A stretch of 33,054 nt of DNA from a virus. The first letter of the stretch is position 1. Each line of letters starts with the position of its first letter. Under the pieces are notes generated by a model. That model was not told the DNA's origin. It searched no databases and saw only the letters and a program-made list of their open reading frames with translations. Shown here one piece after another: positions 6,301-14,407 of the stretch. Both the position numbers and the translations under genes were made by a program. The DNA lies in the IMG/VR virus record IMGVR_UViG_3300037961_004868, positions 1-33,054 of that record; one strand, given 5' to 3'.

Positions 6301-9258
6301 AACGAAAAATTCTCCCAACCCGTTGAGAATCTCTACCCACAACAAAACAGAGATAATCCAAATTCTGATCCCGATCCTTCAATTTCTCTTGCTTTACCAG
6401 AAACTATTGGTCGTGTTGTTATTGATGAACCACAGAGATCTGTAACAAAAGAAACTCTAAACAAACAGATCTTAGATACTTCTGTCGGTTTTGGTATTAC
6501 TGATGTAATTTCTACAAGTGGTATTTCTCATACCATTTACACCACAATTGATCATAGATTAAATTCTATTACTGCAGTTACAATTACTGATCCTGGATCT
6601 GGTTATGGTAATGGAACATTAAACACAGAAAATCTTTATAATGCACGACTTGTTGGATTTGCTGGATCCACAACTGGCGACTATGCAACTGCACGTATCA
6701 CAACCAACGCATCGGGTGAAATTACCAATATTGGCATCATTGATGGTGGTTCTGCATTTGGTATTGGTAACACTCTTGCAGTTGTTGGTGTTGCAACTAC
6801 CTCTTCTCCCGCTTTCTCACAGGCAGTGGTTACAGTTTCTGCAATCAATGATAACACGGGATCTGTCTTATCAATTGATGGAGTCCGCAGAACTTCTAGA
6901 AAAGTCTACAATACTCTTTATAGAATTACAGACGTTCCAGTTGGATCTACTAAGGAAATTAGAGTAGAATCATCTACATCACTTTCTGGATTCACAACAA
7001 CTGGCATTGGTGTTACAGATTTACAAAATACGTATGCACATATTACAGGCATTGCTTTAAGTGTCACGTCTTTTGATTATAATGCACAAGTAGGTTTAGT
7101 GACAGTTACTACTTCACAAAATCATGGACTTGATGTTAATAACAAAGTTCGTGTTGGTGGTGCAGTATCTGAATTTTATAACGGCAACTTTGTTGTAAAA
7201 CAAATTGTAGGATTGACGACTTTTGTTGCCAATATTGGAATTGGAACAGATGTACCTGCAACTACAGGATCTCTGAGAATCTATCCAAATGGATTTACTT
7301 CCCAAGGTGGAACAATTGATCTTACAGATGAAAATCTTTCTGGCCGTCAGGTTACAGAATATGCTGGAATTACCACGACTTTAAGTTCTGTTGTTCCAAA
7401 TGCAACAACTGATGAAATCAACATTCTTAATGTTGAGGATCTTTCGATTGATATTGGTGATTACTTACAAATTGATAGAGAGATCGTTCGTGTTAAAGAA
7501 ACAGTATCAACAAATCCAGTCAAAGTTTTCAGGGGTGTATTTGCTACAAGAGGTGCATCTCATGTAGATACGAGTGTTATTAGAAAAATTCATGTAAGAC
7601 CTATTGAATTCCATAGAAATTCTATTCAACGTGCTTCTGGTCATACATTTGAATATGTTGGTTTTGGTCCTGGTAATTATTCGACTGCATTGCCAGAAAA
7701 ACAAACAAGAGAAGTATCTGACATTGCTACTCTGATTGCTCAATCTACCAAGAAAGACGGCGGTATCAACGTCTTTACTGGAATGAATGATAAGGGTGAC
7801 TTCTTCGTTGGTAACAGAAAAGTGTCCTCTGCAACTGGACAAGAAACTGTATTTGACACACCTGTTCCTACAGTAACTGGTGAAGATAGAAAATCACTCG
7901 GATCTGAATCTGGATTTGATGTTATTACTCCATCAGAAATAACAGTTAGCAGAACACTGAAAGTTGAAGGTGGCACAAATGACAATCTGATTTCGGAGTT
8001 CAATGGTCCTGTTCTGTTTAAGAACAAAATCACTTCTACATCACTCAAAGGTATTGAATCAAATTCACTGTTCCTGCAGGGTGACACAACAGTTTCCAGA
8101 AAATATACTGTCGGCGTAACTGCTCCAGTTCTTTCTGGTAATCCAGGTGACATTGTATTCAAAGCAAGTCCATCGGCTGGTCAACCAATTGGATATGTAT
8201 TTACTACTGATAATGCATGGCATCAATTTGGTCTTATCAGTCTCGATGTTAACGAAAACATCGCTATTTTTGATAGGGTTGGAATTGCAACAACAACTCC
8301 AGGACAATCGGAATTAAGAATTGGATCTGGAACAAGTACATTCGATGTTAATACCGTTGGATCTGCATCTAGTGTTGGTGTTGGTATTGGTACAACCGCG
8401 AATGGATTTAATCTGTTTGTTCAAGGAAGTATTTTTGGTAATTTCTATGGTGATGGATCAAATCTGACAAATATTGACTCTATTTGGTCATTTGATCCAG
8501 GTAGCACATTTGTTTATGTCCGTCAAGATGCTGGCGTTAAGGTTGGTATTGGTACAAGTGTTGGTGTTACGGCACAGGTTGATATTGTTGGAACTGCACA
8601 GACCGGTCTGAAAGTTACCAATAGATCTAGATTTATTAGTACTTCGGACTTCCAGGGCGATGTTAATGTAAATGGAAGATTTATTGCAACAGATGTTGGA
8701 ATTGCAGATACTGTTGGTGGATTTATCAATATCGGTGTTGCAACTGCTGGATTGTTCCATGTTGGTGCTGGTGCAACAACAATTACAATTTCACAAGAAA
8801 CTGGAAGAGTTGGTATCGGAACAACAATCCCAAGAACAACTCTTGATATTGAAGGAACTGTAAGATTTAAGGCTTATTCTGAGGGTGTTGGAACACTTGC
8901 AATCTTGAGTAACACTGCACAAATTGATCTTGATCTTGCTAGAACGTTCCATCTTGATGTAACTGATACGGTTACTGAGTTTACTCTTACAGATCCGCCA
9001 AGTGGATCAACCGCATTTACACTTAGACTCAGACAAAATTCTGATGGTGGTCATAGTGTAGGCATAGATACATTTAAGAATGCCTCTGGTGTTGCCTTAA
9101 CTGTTTATTGGCCAGGTGGTGGAGTATTACCAATTGCTTCCACTACTCCAAATTCTACAGACGTTTATTCGTTCATGATTTTTGATGGAGATGCAATTCA
9201 AGGTGCAACACCAACAGACGGAATCTACGGTGTAGTTGGAGGACAGAACTTCGGATGA
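3349..9258 (+). CDS. Giant tail-fibre-like virion protein (1969 residues)
   Basis: One continuous frame of 1969 residues, the largest gene in the window. The N-terminal ~220 residues (LYVNPNDIDATDS, RPFKTIQRALIEAARF, IMIYPGDHVI, VYGGVIIPRG) have the look of the start of a right-handed beta-helix of the pectate-lyase kind, as in many phage fibres and tailspikes. The centre is a long series of beta-rich, Gly/Thr/Ser/Val modules. The C-terminal third has VGIGTT repeats, a YGDGSNLTNI motif near residue 1702, and ends in a compact beta-rich tip (VGGQNFG). No hydrolase active site is evident. It belongs to the large structural proteins of marine T4-like phages. I infer a long side fibre. The stop overlaps the next ATG (ATGA at 9255). 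Confidence 0.85.
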   Translation: MPLSRLENFLKSIKGNILYVNPNDIDATDSIENQGNSLTRPFKTIQRALIEAARFSYQVGLDNDRFGKTTIMIYPGDHVIDNRPGYIPDGENNYRKRDGTFVSDLTPFSLTSNFDLSTADNELYKYNSVYGGVIIPRGTSLVGMDLRKTVIRPKYVPNPTNNNIERSAIFRLTGACYLWQFTILDGNPNGTVYKDYTSSIFVPNFSHHKLTTFEYADGVNGVRINDDFITDFSTTRTDLDMYYEKVGIAYGSSSGREIQPDYPSSSLDIQAKIDEYRIVGPKSGSVGISSIKAGDGVTPSTTVEVTLTTPILGLDVDTAFQVEGVSATGYDGQFVVSDVLESINGETSKFTYTVQNSPNNALPSVSGSNVQLNSDTVTSASPYIFNISQRSVFGMCGMHADGSKATGFKSMVVAQFTGIGLQKDDNAFVKYDTATGTYLDNTTQGNENIHTDSLAVYKPEYESFHIKSSNDSIIQCVSIFAIGHAQHFVTETGGDQSITNSNSNFGAKALIASGFRKDAFPRDDVGYVTHIIPPREIETIEGSFEFDAIDIGQTVGIASTSRLYLYNQTNVDAPPDETIEGFRIGAKDNDELFVLITQGGSTTEYSARIVMPNTNGSTEEISRRKTKTVGRSVGINSISATGTITFTENHNFINAESIRVLSDNTRLPDGLENNSIYYAITDGLDSDKIQIAKTPSDAVNGTNLVINSQGGILSVESRVSDKISGEIGHPLQFDSSPSVQQWYLTVSGFSTENSIFTNIVGLGTTALGDATPRTFIKRRTDNRVLPDTTYRLRYVVPSGTGITSSRPPLDGYVIQESSSTVGISSNEVDILYNPSTQTLSNVNELRNPRYISNAIYDTATNTGHFDTEIPHELSVGSLVQTINIKSVQNPVGTAASGFNGFFTVTGVSSARQFSVGLNTDPGLFSSNINDRSADIPHFTRKRTNDTYFVYRTEEVRKYVTGQQDGVYYLTVLNASNSPTVAPFTNEKFSQPVENLYPQQNRDNPNSDPDPSISLALPETIGRVVIDEPQRSVTKETLNKQILDTSVGFGITDVISTSGISHTIYTTIDHRLNSITAVTITDPGSGYGNGTLNTENLYNARLVGFAGSTTGDYATARITTNASGEITNIGIIDGGSAFGIGNTLAVVGVATTSSPAFSQAVVTVSAINDNTGSVLSIDGVRRTSRKVYNTLYRITDVPVGSTKEIRVESSTSLSGFTTTGIGVTDLQNTYAHITGIALSVTSFDYNAQVGLVTVTTSQNHGLDVNNKVRVGGAVSEFYNGNFVVKQIVGLTTFVANIGIGTDVPATTGSLRIYPNGFTSQGGTIDLTDENLSGRQVTEYAGITTTLSSVVPNATTDEINILNVEDLSIDIGDYLQIDREIVRVKETVSTNPVKVFRGVFATRGASHVDTSVIRKIHVRPIEFHRNSIQRASGHTFEYVGFGPGNYSTALPEKQTREVSDIATLIAQSTKKDGGINVFTGMNDKGDFFVGNRKVSSATGQETVFDTPVPTVTGEDRKSLGSESGFDVITPSEITVSRTLKVEGGTNDNLISEFNGPVLFKNKITSTSLKGIESNSLFLQGDTTVSRKYTVGVTAPVLSGNPGDIVFKASPSAGQPIGYVFTTDNAWHQFGLISLDVNENIAIFDRVGIATTTPGQSELRIGSGTSTFDVNTVGSASSVGVGIGTTANGFNLFVQGSIFGNFYGDGSNLTNIDSIWSFDPGSTFVYVRQDAGVKVGIGTSVGVTAQVDIVGTAQTGLKVTNRSRFISTSDFQGDVNVNGRFIATDVGIADTVGGFINIGVATAGLFHVGAGATTITISQETGRVGIGTTIPRTTLDIEGTVRFKAYSEGVGTLAILSNTAQIDLDLARTFHLDVTDTVTEFTLTDPPSGSTAFTLRLRQNSDGGHSVGIDTFKNASGVALTVYWPGGGVLPIASTTPNSTDVYSFMIFDGDAIQGATPTDGIYGVVGGQNFG

Positions 9259-11468
9259 GCCCAATCTCAATAAATCAGGTATTCAGACACATTCCAACAA
9301 ATATGGACCTTAATGGTCCATTGTTGGGTTTTTTGGAAGAACCAGAATCACTTGTAGTATCACCAGGGACTGCTGTAACTTTTGTTGGAGTTGGAACAGT
9401 ATTTTTTAAACCAACATCTGACAATGTTTCAACTGATGGTAGTAATATCATCTATCAATGGTATGAAAATACCAGTGGTATCATCAAAAAATTGAATGAT
9501 AATTCGGAGTTTACTGGAACTGGCACAACCACACTTACTATCAGTGGATCGACCATTACTTCTCCTCAGGATAGTGGAAGATCTTTCTATCTAGAACTTA
9601 AACACCAAGATAGTGGCATTGGAACACCAATGTCTAGACCGTATCAATATGATAGAGAAACTGGACTGCCAAAAGCACAAAATGAACCTTTAATTTCAAG
9701 AGTTGGTATTTTAACCGTCACTCCAACAATTTCTATTACATCTCAACCACAAAATACTATTGCAGGTGTCAGTCAAGACGCATTCTTTAGTGTTAGTGCA
9801 TCACTTTCTGACACAACTCAAGGTGATATTAGTTATCAATGGACAGCCAATGGAGAACCAATTCCAGATAGCAATAGTCCAAATCTCACATATTCCACTG
9901 CAACATCTGGAATTACAACAGTTCGTGTCATTATTACACATCCAACATCTGCACAAAGTCCAGTCTATTCTAATGTTGCAGAATTAGTAGTCACTCCTTC
10001 CAGAAAGATTATTCGATTTGAAGGATACTCTGTTGGCAGTCCTGGTTCTGTTAAAGAACTCAATCTCGCAGAAGAAGAAACAATTACTGTTAAAGGACCT
10101 ACAGTTCAGGGAACATCTATTAGTAGTAATCTTGTTGGATTCCTTTCTCCAGAAAGAGATCTCGTTGTTGAACTTGAAATGAGAGCTGGAACTGGATCTG
10201 CATCTGGATCAAATCGTGCTGGTGAAGGTGGTAGATCTGTTGTAAGATTTACCATGAAACAAAATGAAGAATATATTGTTGCTGGTCTATCTGCCAGAGG
10301 TGCTATTTTCATGTATAGAAAAGCATCTATTCTTTTTGTAATTGGTAGAGGTGGTTCAGCATCATCAAACGGTAGAGGTGGTGATGGTGGTGGAGTAAAT
10401 GTTGCTGGTGAGAGAGCTCCTGGTTCAGGTGGTGGAGATGGTGGAGAATTAATTCCAGAAGGACAAATGTCTTCCAGTAGTGGACAATTTGGTTCAGCTA
10501 CAGCAATGTCAAGTTCTTTTGTTGGACAATATGGTGATAGTGTTGCATCAAGTCCAAGGGGTGGTATATTGATTGCATGTCCAAGGGGAAATAGACAAAA
10601 TCCACCTTGTTACAACTATCCTGAGTTAACTCAATTTGTTTATGGAAATAATACTGTTGCAACAAACAGTGCTTTTGCTGAACGTGGATTCAAACAAGGA
10701 TATGGTATTCGTCAAAACGCTGGTGGTGGCGGAGGCGGCGGCCAAGGCGGCGAAGGAGGTGCCGGCGGTGATGGAGGAACAAGTGGATACGGCGGAGGCG
10801 GTGGAAGTGGATATTTCCATGGCGCAGAAGATGTTACTATTTTAGAAACTCAACAGGGAGGTGGAGACGAAGTTGATTCTTACATGATTTTCAGAGATGT
10901 TAATCCATTGGATGAGTATGATTTCCCATCCAGTGAATACTTTATTGATACAGATGGAAGAGTTTTAATTGGATCGCATTCAGATACATCTATCAATCCA
11001 GCGAATCTTACCAAAACGACTGGAAGAGTTGTTCCAGGTGATAACGCATGGATTGATGATGAGAGATGGCAATATATTCTAACTGTATCGCAGGTTGATT
11101 CTTTCAGATTAGCAATTACATTGGATGGTGAAACTTCTAAAATTAATAATGATTTTAATCCAACTAGATTTAATCTTAAGAAGATGAGAAGTTTCAATAC
11201 AGTTTTCCTTCCAAGAAGTTTGACTGACTGGAATGATAGTCTTACAACTGCTGGGTCAGTTCTTTGTTGGGCATCTCCAAATGATTCATTTGCAACAAGG
11301 GATGCATCGGGAATATTTTGGAACAATAATACATTCTTTGCTAACTTTGGATATCGCATTTATAGTAATAATTCGGATTCTGATTATCAGATTTATGATT
11401 CTAGTGTAGAGACTACAATAACCAGTGCAAACTTCTGGTTATTGCCTCCTGCAGCTCCTGGTTTTTAA
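9255..11468 (+). CDS. Virion protein with Ig-like domains and glycine-rich adhesin-like segment
   Basis: 737 residues, start overlapping the previous stop (ATGA). Residues ~30-150 and ~155-250 look like two immunoglobulin-like beta-sandwiches (IIYQWYENTSG; ISYQWTANGEPIPDSNSPNL followed by a VRVIITHP strand). Next come two glycine-rich stretches, about residues 365-398 and 488-520, the second with runs of six and more Gly interrupted by Ala, Glu, Asp and Gln. The C-terminal ~200 residues form another domain ending LPPAAPGF. Ig-like domains are common on phage virions, and the glycine-rich loops recall T-even gp38-type adhesins, where they contact the receptor. I infer an appendage adhesin. The Gly tract is markedly GC-rich compared with the rest of the gene. 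Confidence 0.75.
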   Translation: MSPISINQVFRHIPTNMDLNGPLLGFLEEPESLVVSPGTAVTFVGVGTVFFKPTSDNVSTDGSNIIYQWYENTSGIIKKLNDNSEFTGTGTTTLTISGSTITSPQDSGRSFYLELKHQDSGIGTPMSRPYQYDRETGLPKAQNEPLISRVGILTVTPTISITSQPQNTIAGVSQDAFFSVSASLSDTTQGDISYQWTANGEPIPDSNSPNLTYSTATSGITTVRVIITHPTSAQSPVYSNVAELVVTPSRKIIRFEGYSVGSPGSVKELNLAEEETITVKGPTVQGTSISSNLVGFLSPERDLVVELEMRAGTGSASGSNRAGEGGRSVVRFTMKQNEEYIVAGLSARGAIFMYRKASILFVIGRGGSASSNGRGGDGGGVNVAGERAPGSGGGDGGELIPEGQMSSSSGQFGSATAMSSSFVGQYGDSVASSPRGGILIACPRGNRQNPPCYNYPELTQFVYGNNTVATNSAFAERGFKQGYGIRQNAGGGGGGGQGGEGGAGGDGGTSGYGGGGGSGYFHGAEDVTILETQQGGGDEVDSYMIFRDVNPLDEYDFPSSEYFIDTDGRVLIGSHSDTSINPANLTKTTGRVVPGDNAWIDDERWQYILTVSQVDSFRLAITLDGETSKINNDFNPTRFNLKKMRSFNTVFLPRSLTDWNDSLTTAGSVLCWASPNDSFATRDASGIFWNNNTFFANFGYRIYSNNSDSDYQIYDSSVETTITSANFWLLPPAAPGF

Positions 11469-11472
11469 TCAT

Positions 11473-11480
11473 TATAAATA
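11473..11480 (+). promoter_or_regulatory. T4-type late promoter box (TATAAATA)
   Basis: An exact TATAAATA lies between the stop at 11468 and the TTG start at 11512. This is the canonical late -10 box of T4-like phages, used by the gp55-type late sigma factor with the sliding clamp. Transcription would begin near 11487, leaving a short leader that contains AGGGGA as ribosome binding site. Confidence 0.8.
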
Positions 11481-11511
11481 ACTTCAGTAGAAGTCTAGGG
11501 GACAGTGAACC

Positions 11512-13056
11512 TTGGCTGTAAATAAAAACTTTGTAGTCAAAAATGGTCTGGAGGTCAATGCCGACCTCATATATGCAGACCACGACAATCGAAAAGTTGG
11601 TATTGCGTCAACCGGTCCCCGAGTCGAACTCGATGTAAGAGGCGGTATCGCGGCTACAGATGCTAGTATTAGTGGTATTTTAACTGCTGGTACTAGGTTT
11701 GAAGTCGGAACCAGTGGAACTTCTCTTACCGTTCTAGAAACGGGGCGTGTAGGCATCGGAACGACCAATCCGATTTTTCTAGTAGATATTAGAAATGTAG
11801 ATCCTACCGTTAGCACGGGAGTCACTGCTTTATATGTTCAGGGCGATGCTCGATTTACGGGTGTTGTCACTGCTTCTACTCTTAGCGGCGCAGGAGTTGC
11901 GGTAACAAGTGGTGTTTTTGACACCATAAATGTTGGAACTGCAGCAACAATTGAAAACTTCCATTTTTATTCTGGTATTGTTACTGCTGTCACTGGTATC
12001 GTCACATATTATGGTGATGGTTCCAGATTAACTGGCGTTGCTGGTGCTGTTACTCCATTGGGTCCTGGCGGATCAATTCAATATAATGATGACGGCGCTT
12101 TTAATGGTAACATTGAATTCTTCTTTGTAGAAGGAACAGATAGTGTTGGTATTGGAACCACAATTCCAGTCGATAAACTGCAAGTTAGAGGTGGAACCAC
12201 CCTTGATAATGTAACTGTCACTGGTATTGCAACCTTAAATCAAGTTACTGCTTCTGGTGTTAGTGTTTCTGGAGTTACAACTCTCAGTTCAGATGTAACT
12301 GTAACTGGATATCTTGATGCGAACAATTATGTTGATGTAGCACAGGGCATTAATGCTGCTGGTATTTCAACATTTGAGTCTGGATTAAAAGTTTCTGGTA
12401 TTGTTACCTCAAATGATACGTCCAGTCCTGGATTAGCACTCACCTTCTACGGTGATGATCTTGGTATATACAAGAGATTCATCGTCACTAATAATGCTTC
12501 AGGTGCATATGAGTTTTCTGCAACTGGTATTGGATTTACTACTAATGCAGATAATCCAACAATTGTTCTGAACAGGGGCAATAAGTACATCTTTGATGTA
12601 AATGCAAGCGGACATCCGTTCTATATCAAGACACAACAAGGAACTGGTACTGATAATCAGTATACTAAGGGTGTTACCAACAACGGTGCTGAAGTAGGTC
12701 AAGTTATCTTTGAAGTACCATTTGGTGAGGGTGAACCATCAACACTGTATTATCAGTGTTCCAATCATTCTGCAATGGTTGGTCAGATCTCCATTGGTGG
12801 AGGTGGTGGTGGAGGAGGATCCATTGGTATTCAATCAACCTTTGGTATACCTGCTTCTTCAGAAAGAATTGGTTATGGTATTACAGATTTTAATTTTGTT
12901 GGTGCTGGAGTATCATTAGTTGGTGTTAGTACCGCTGTTGTTACTATCAATAAAACTCTTATTATTGGAACAAGATCTGGAGCGCAGACAATCAATGTTT
13001 CCAGTGGTATTGCGACAATCCAGTTAAGATCTGGTGTAGGCACAGTTCGCTTCTAA
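11512..13056 (+). CDS. Tail-fibre protein with cupredoxin-like domain (TTG start)
   Basis: 514 residues. The start is TTG at 11512 (MAVNKNFVVKNGLEV), an N-terminus I know from many cyanophage fibre proteins; AGGGGA lies about 10 bases upstream and no in-frame ATG fits. Residues 1-300 are VGIGTTNP / LDVRGG / YGDGSRLTGV-type fibre repeats. Residues ~310-430 form a cupredoxin-like domain (IVLNRGNKYIFDVNASGHPF ... LYYQCSNHSAMVGQI). Positions H368, C416, H419 and M422 match the type-1 copper ligand set of plastocyanin, with shorter C/H/M spacing. A Gly linker (~431-440) and a final beta domain follow. Copper binding is inference; these domains may serve only as beta-sandwich adhesion modules. Confidence 0.8.
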   Translation: MAVNKNFVVKNGLEVNADLIYADHDNRKVGIASTGPRVELDVRGGIAATDASISGILTAGTRFEVGTSGTSLTVLETGRVGIGTTNPIFLVDIRNVDPTVSTGVTALYVQGDARFTGVVTASTLSGAGVAVTSGVFDTINVGTAATIENFHFYSGIVTAVTGIVTYYGDGSRLTGVAGAVTPLGPGGSIQYNDDGAFNGNIEFFFVEGTDSVGIGTTIPVDKLQVRGGTTLDNVTVTGIATLNQVTASGVSVSGVTTLSSDVTVTGYLDANNYVDVAQGINAAGISTFESGLKVSGIVTSNDTSSPGLALTFYGDDLGIYKRFIVTNNASGAYEFSATGIGFTTNADNPTIVLNRGNKYIFDVNASGHPFYIKTQQGTGTDNQYTKGVTNNGAEVGQVIFEVPFGEGEPSTLYYQCSNHSAMVGQISIGGGGGGGGSIGIQSTFGIPASSERIGYGITDFNFVGAGVSLVGVSTAVVTINKTLIIGTRSGAQTINVSSGIATIQLRSGVGTVRF

Positions 13057-13060
13057 ATAA
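13053..13060 (+). promoter_or_regulatory. Possible T4-type late promoter box (CTAAATAA)
   Basis: CTAAATAA overlaps the TAA stop of the cupredoxin-domain fibre gene and lies 20 bases before the next ATG at 13081. It is identical to the box at 3312-3319. Its overlap with a stop codon makes chance occurrence possible. Confidence 0.45.
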
Positions 13061-13080
13061 AATATACAGGTAAACAAAAA

Positions 13081-13344
13081 ATGGCTGATAGGATTCCACT
13101 AATTTTTAATACCAGTGTAGATCAGATTCAGGAAATCCCTAGTAATGATGCATTAGTTATACCTGATGTTGATTGTAGAGTCGGTCTCGTCACTGCAGAA
13201 ATTTATTCGTCAAAAGTTGTTTTTGATGGCGGAACAAGATCGTTATCAAATGACAATTTCTCATATTTCCAAGTCGGAGATATTCAGGTTGCTGCTGGAT
13301 CAACAATTCTTGTTGGTGCAGGCGTAAGTTATTTCGTTATCTAA
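13081..13344 (+). CDS. Small fibre-associated structural protein
   Basis: 87 residues, MADRIPLIFNTSVDQIQEIP at the start, then Val/Gly-rich beta-prone sequence ending LVGAGVSYFVI. The MADRIPLI(F/V)N opening and placement between two fibre genes are familiar from cyanophage structural clusters. AGGT lies a few bases upstream of the ATG. The protein is too short for a full fibre shaft; it may be a head-binding or connector module, or a small tip. No enzyme motif. Confidence 0.65.
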   Translation: MADRIPLIFNTSVDQIQEIPSNDALVIPDVDCRVGLVTAEIYSSKVVFDGGTRSLSNDNFSYFQVGDIQVAAGSTILVGAGVSYFVI

Positions 13345-13382
13345 TTTTTCACTTTCACCATTAAGTATTAAATTAACTAGCC

Positions 13383-14396
13383 ATGTCACAGTTAAGAGTT
13401 AATAACATTGCGGATACAGACGGCACTGGCCAGGTGTCACTTACATATGGTGCTGATGTTCCCACCCCAGGTCGAATTACTGTAGGTCTCTCTACAATTG
13501 GTCAAGAGGGTATTAACGCTGGTGTAAGTACCTTTACACAATTAAGTGTCCTTAATGACTTAGACCTCACAGGTAACATTTCACTGGGAGCTGGTGGTAC
13601 AATCAGAGGTGGCGGACAAAACCCCGCACTAGATCTCTCCGGTGATGCTTTTATCACTGGTGTTATCACTGCAACCACTTTCTTCGGTAGTGCTGCTGGT
13701 CTGACTGATCTCTCTCTTGAAGCTTCTGGAGAGTTCAACGCTGGTATTTCTTCAATGGTAGGAGTTGGAGTCACTTCAGGCATTGTTACCGCTTATAGTT
13801 GTGCCGTAAGTGGAGCTGGTGTTCAAATTGTTCACTCCATTCATGTGACAAACATTGGTAAAACTGATGCAAACGTCTACTGTTCTTGGGGACCTTCTGG
13901 AACCAATTACAACTATGGTTATGGAATCCCTGTTGTCGGTGGTGGTGCTTTAGAACTGATTCGTAGTCCAAAGATTCTTTCTCCTGGTGAACATATCAAC
14001 ATCTACTCAAATGTTGGTAATGTTGGAGGAGAATACTTACAAGCATTAGTTACGCTTGAAGATATTAATGCTGGATCTGCATATTTTAGTGGTGGAGTTG
14101 GATTAACTACCACCTTCACTGATTTGCACGTAACAACTGCAGATTCAATGATTCAAAGTATCTTACTTGCAAATGATTCTGAAGATGCTTTTGATGCTCG
14201 AGCAACTGTAGTATGGGCTAATGAATCTGATGTAACTCAGTATTATCTCTGCAGAGACCTGTTTATTCCTGGTGGTGCTTCTGTAGAAATTCTTGAGATG
14301 CCGAAGATGATTCCTAATGGTCATAAAATTAGAGTGTTATCAAGTGTCAGTGGTAGAGTAGACGCAACTGTGGCTGGAAGAACTGTAGCTTCTTGA
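13383..14396 (+). CDS. Tail-fibre protein with internally duplicated C-terminal domain
   Basis: 337 residues. The N-terminus MSQLRVNNIADTDGTGQVSL is a typical cyanophage fibre start, followed by a short VGLSTIG / TATTFFGSAAGLTDL shaft to about residue 115. The C-terminal part contains two related domains, about residues 145-229 and 254-337: IVHSIHVTN pairs with MIQSILLAN, VVGGGALELIRSPKILSPGEHI with FIPGGASVEILEMPKMIPNGHKI, and INIYSNVG with RVLSSVSG. This is a tandem duplication of one ~85-residue beta domain. It may form a paired or trimeric receptor-contact tip (inference). The stop is followed after 11 bases by the first RCC1-like gene. Confidence 0.75.
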   Translation: MSQLRVNNIADTDGTGQVSLTYGADVPTPGRITVGLSTIGQEGINAGVSTFTQLSVLNDLDLTGNISLGAGGTIRGGGQNPALDLSGDAFITGVITATTFFGSAAGLTDLSLEASGEFNAGISSMVGVGVTSGIVTAYSCAVSGAGVQIVHSIHVTNIGKTDANVYCSWGPSGTNYNYGYGIPVVGGGALELIRSPKILSPGEHINIYSNVGNVGGEYLQALVTLEDINAGSAYFSGGVGLTTTFTDLHVTTADSMIQSILLANDSEDAFDARATVVWANESDVTQYYLCRDLFIPGGASVEILEMPKMIPNGHKIRVLSSVSGRVDATVAGRTVAS

Positions 14397-14407
14397 GGTA
14401 AATAAAA

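Noticed and set aside
8300-8900. Direct repeats of GTTGGTATTGGAAC as a CRISPR-like or DNA-level repeat
   Set aside because: They encode VGIGT protein repeats of fibre shafts, with irregular spacing; no constant repeat/spacer pattern.
10880-11359. Minus-strand frame of 159 codons in the Ig-domain gene
   Set aside because: Shadow of the plus-strand gene; no ribosome binding site or recognised motif.
14398-14404. GTAAATA as a late promoter for the first propeller gene
   Set aside because: It is only three bases before the ATG at 14408, so transcription would start within the gene; GAGG beside it acts better as a ribosome binding site.
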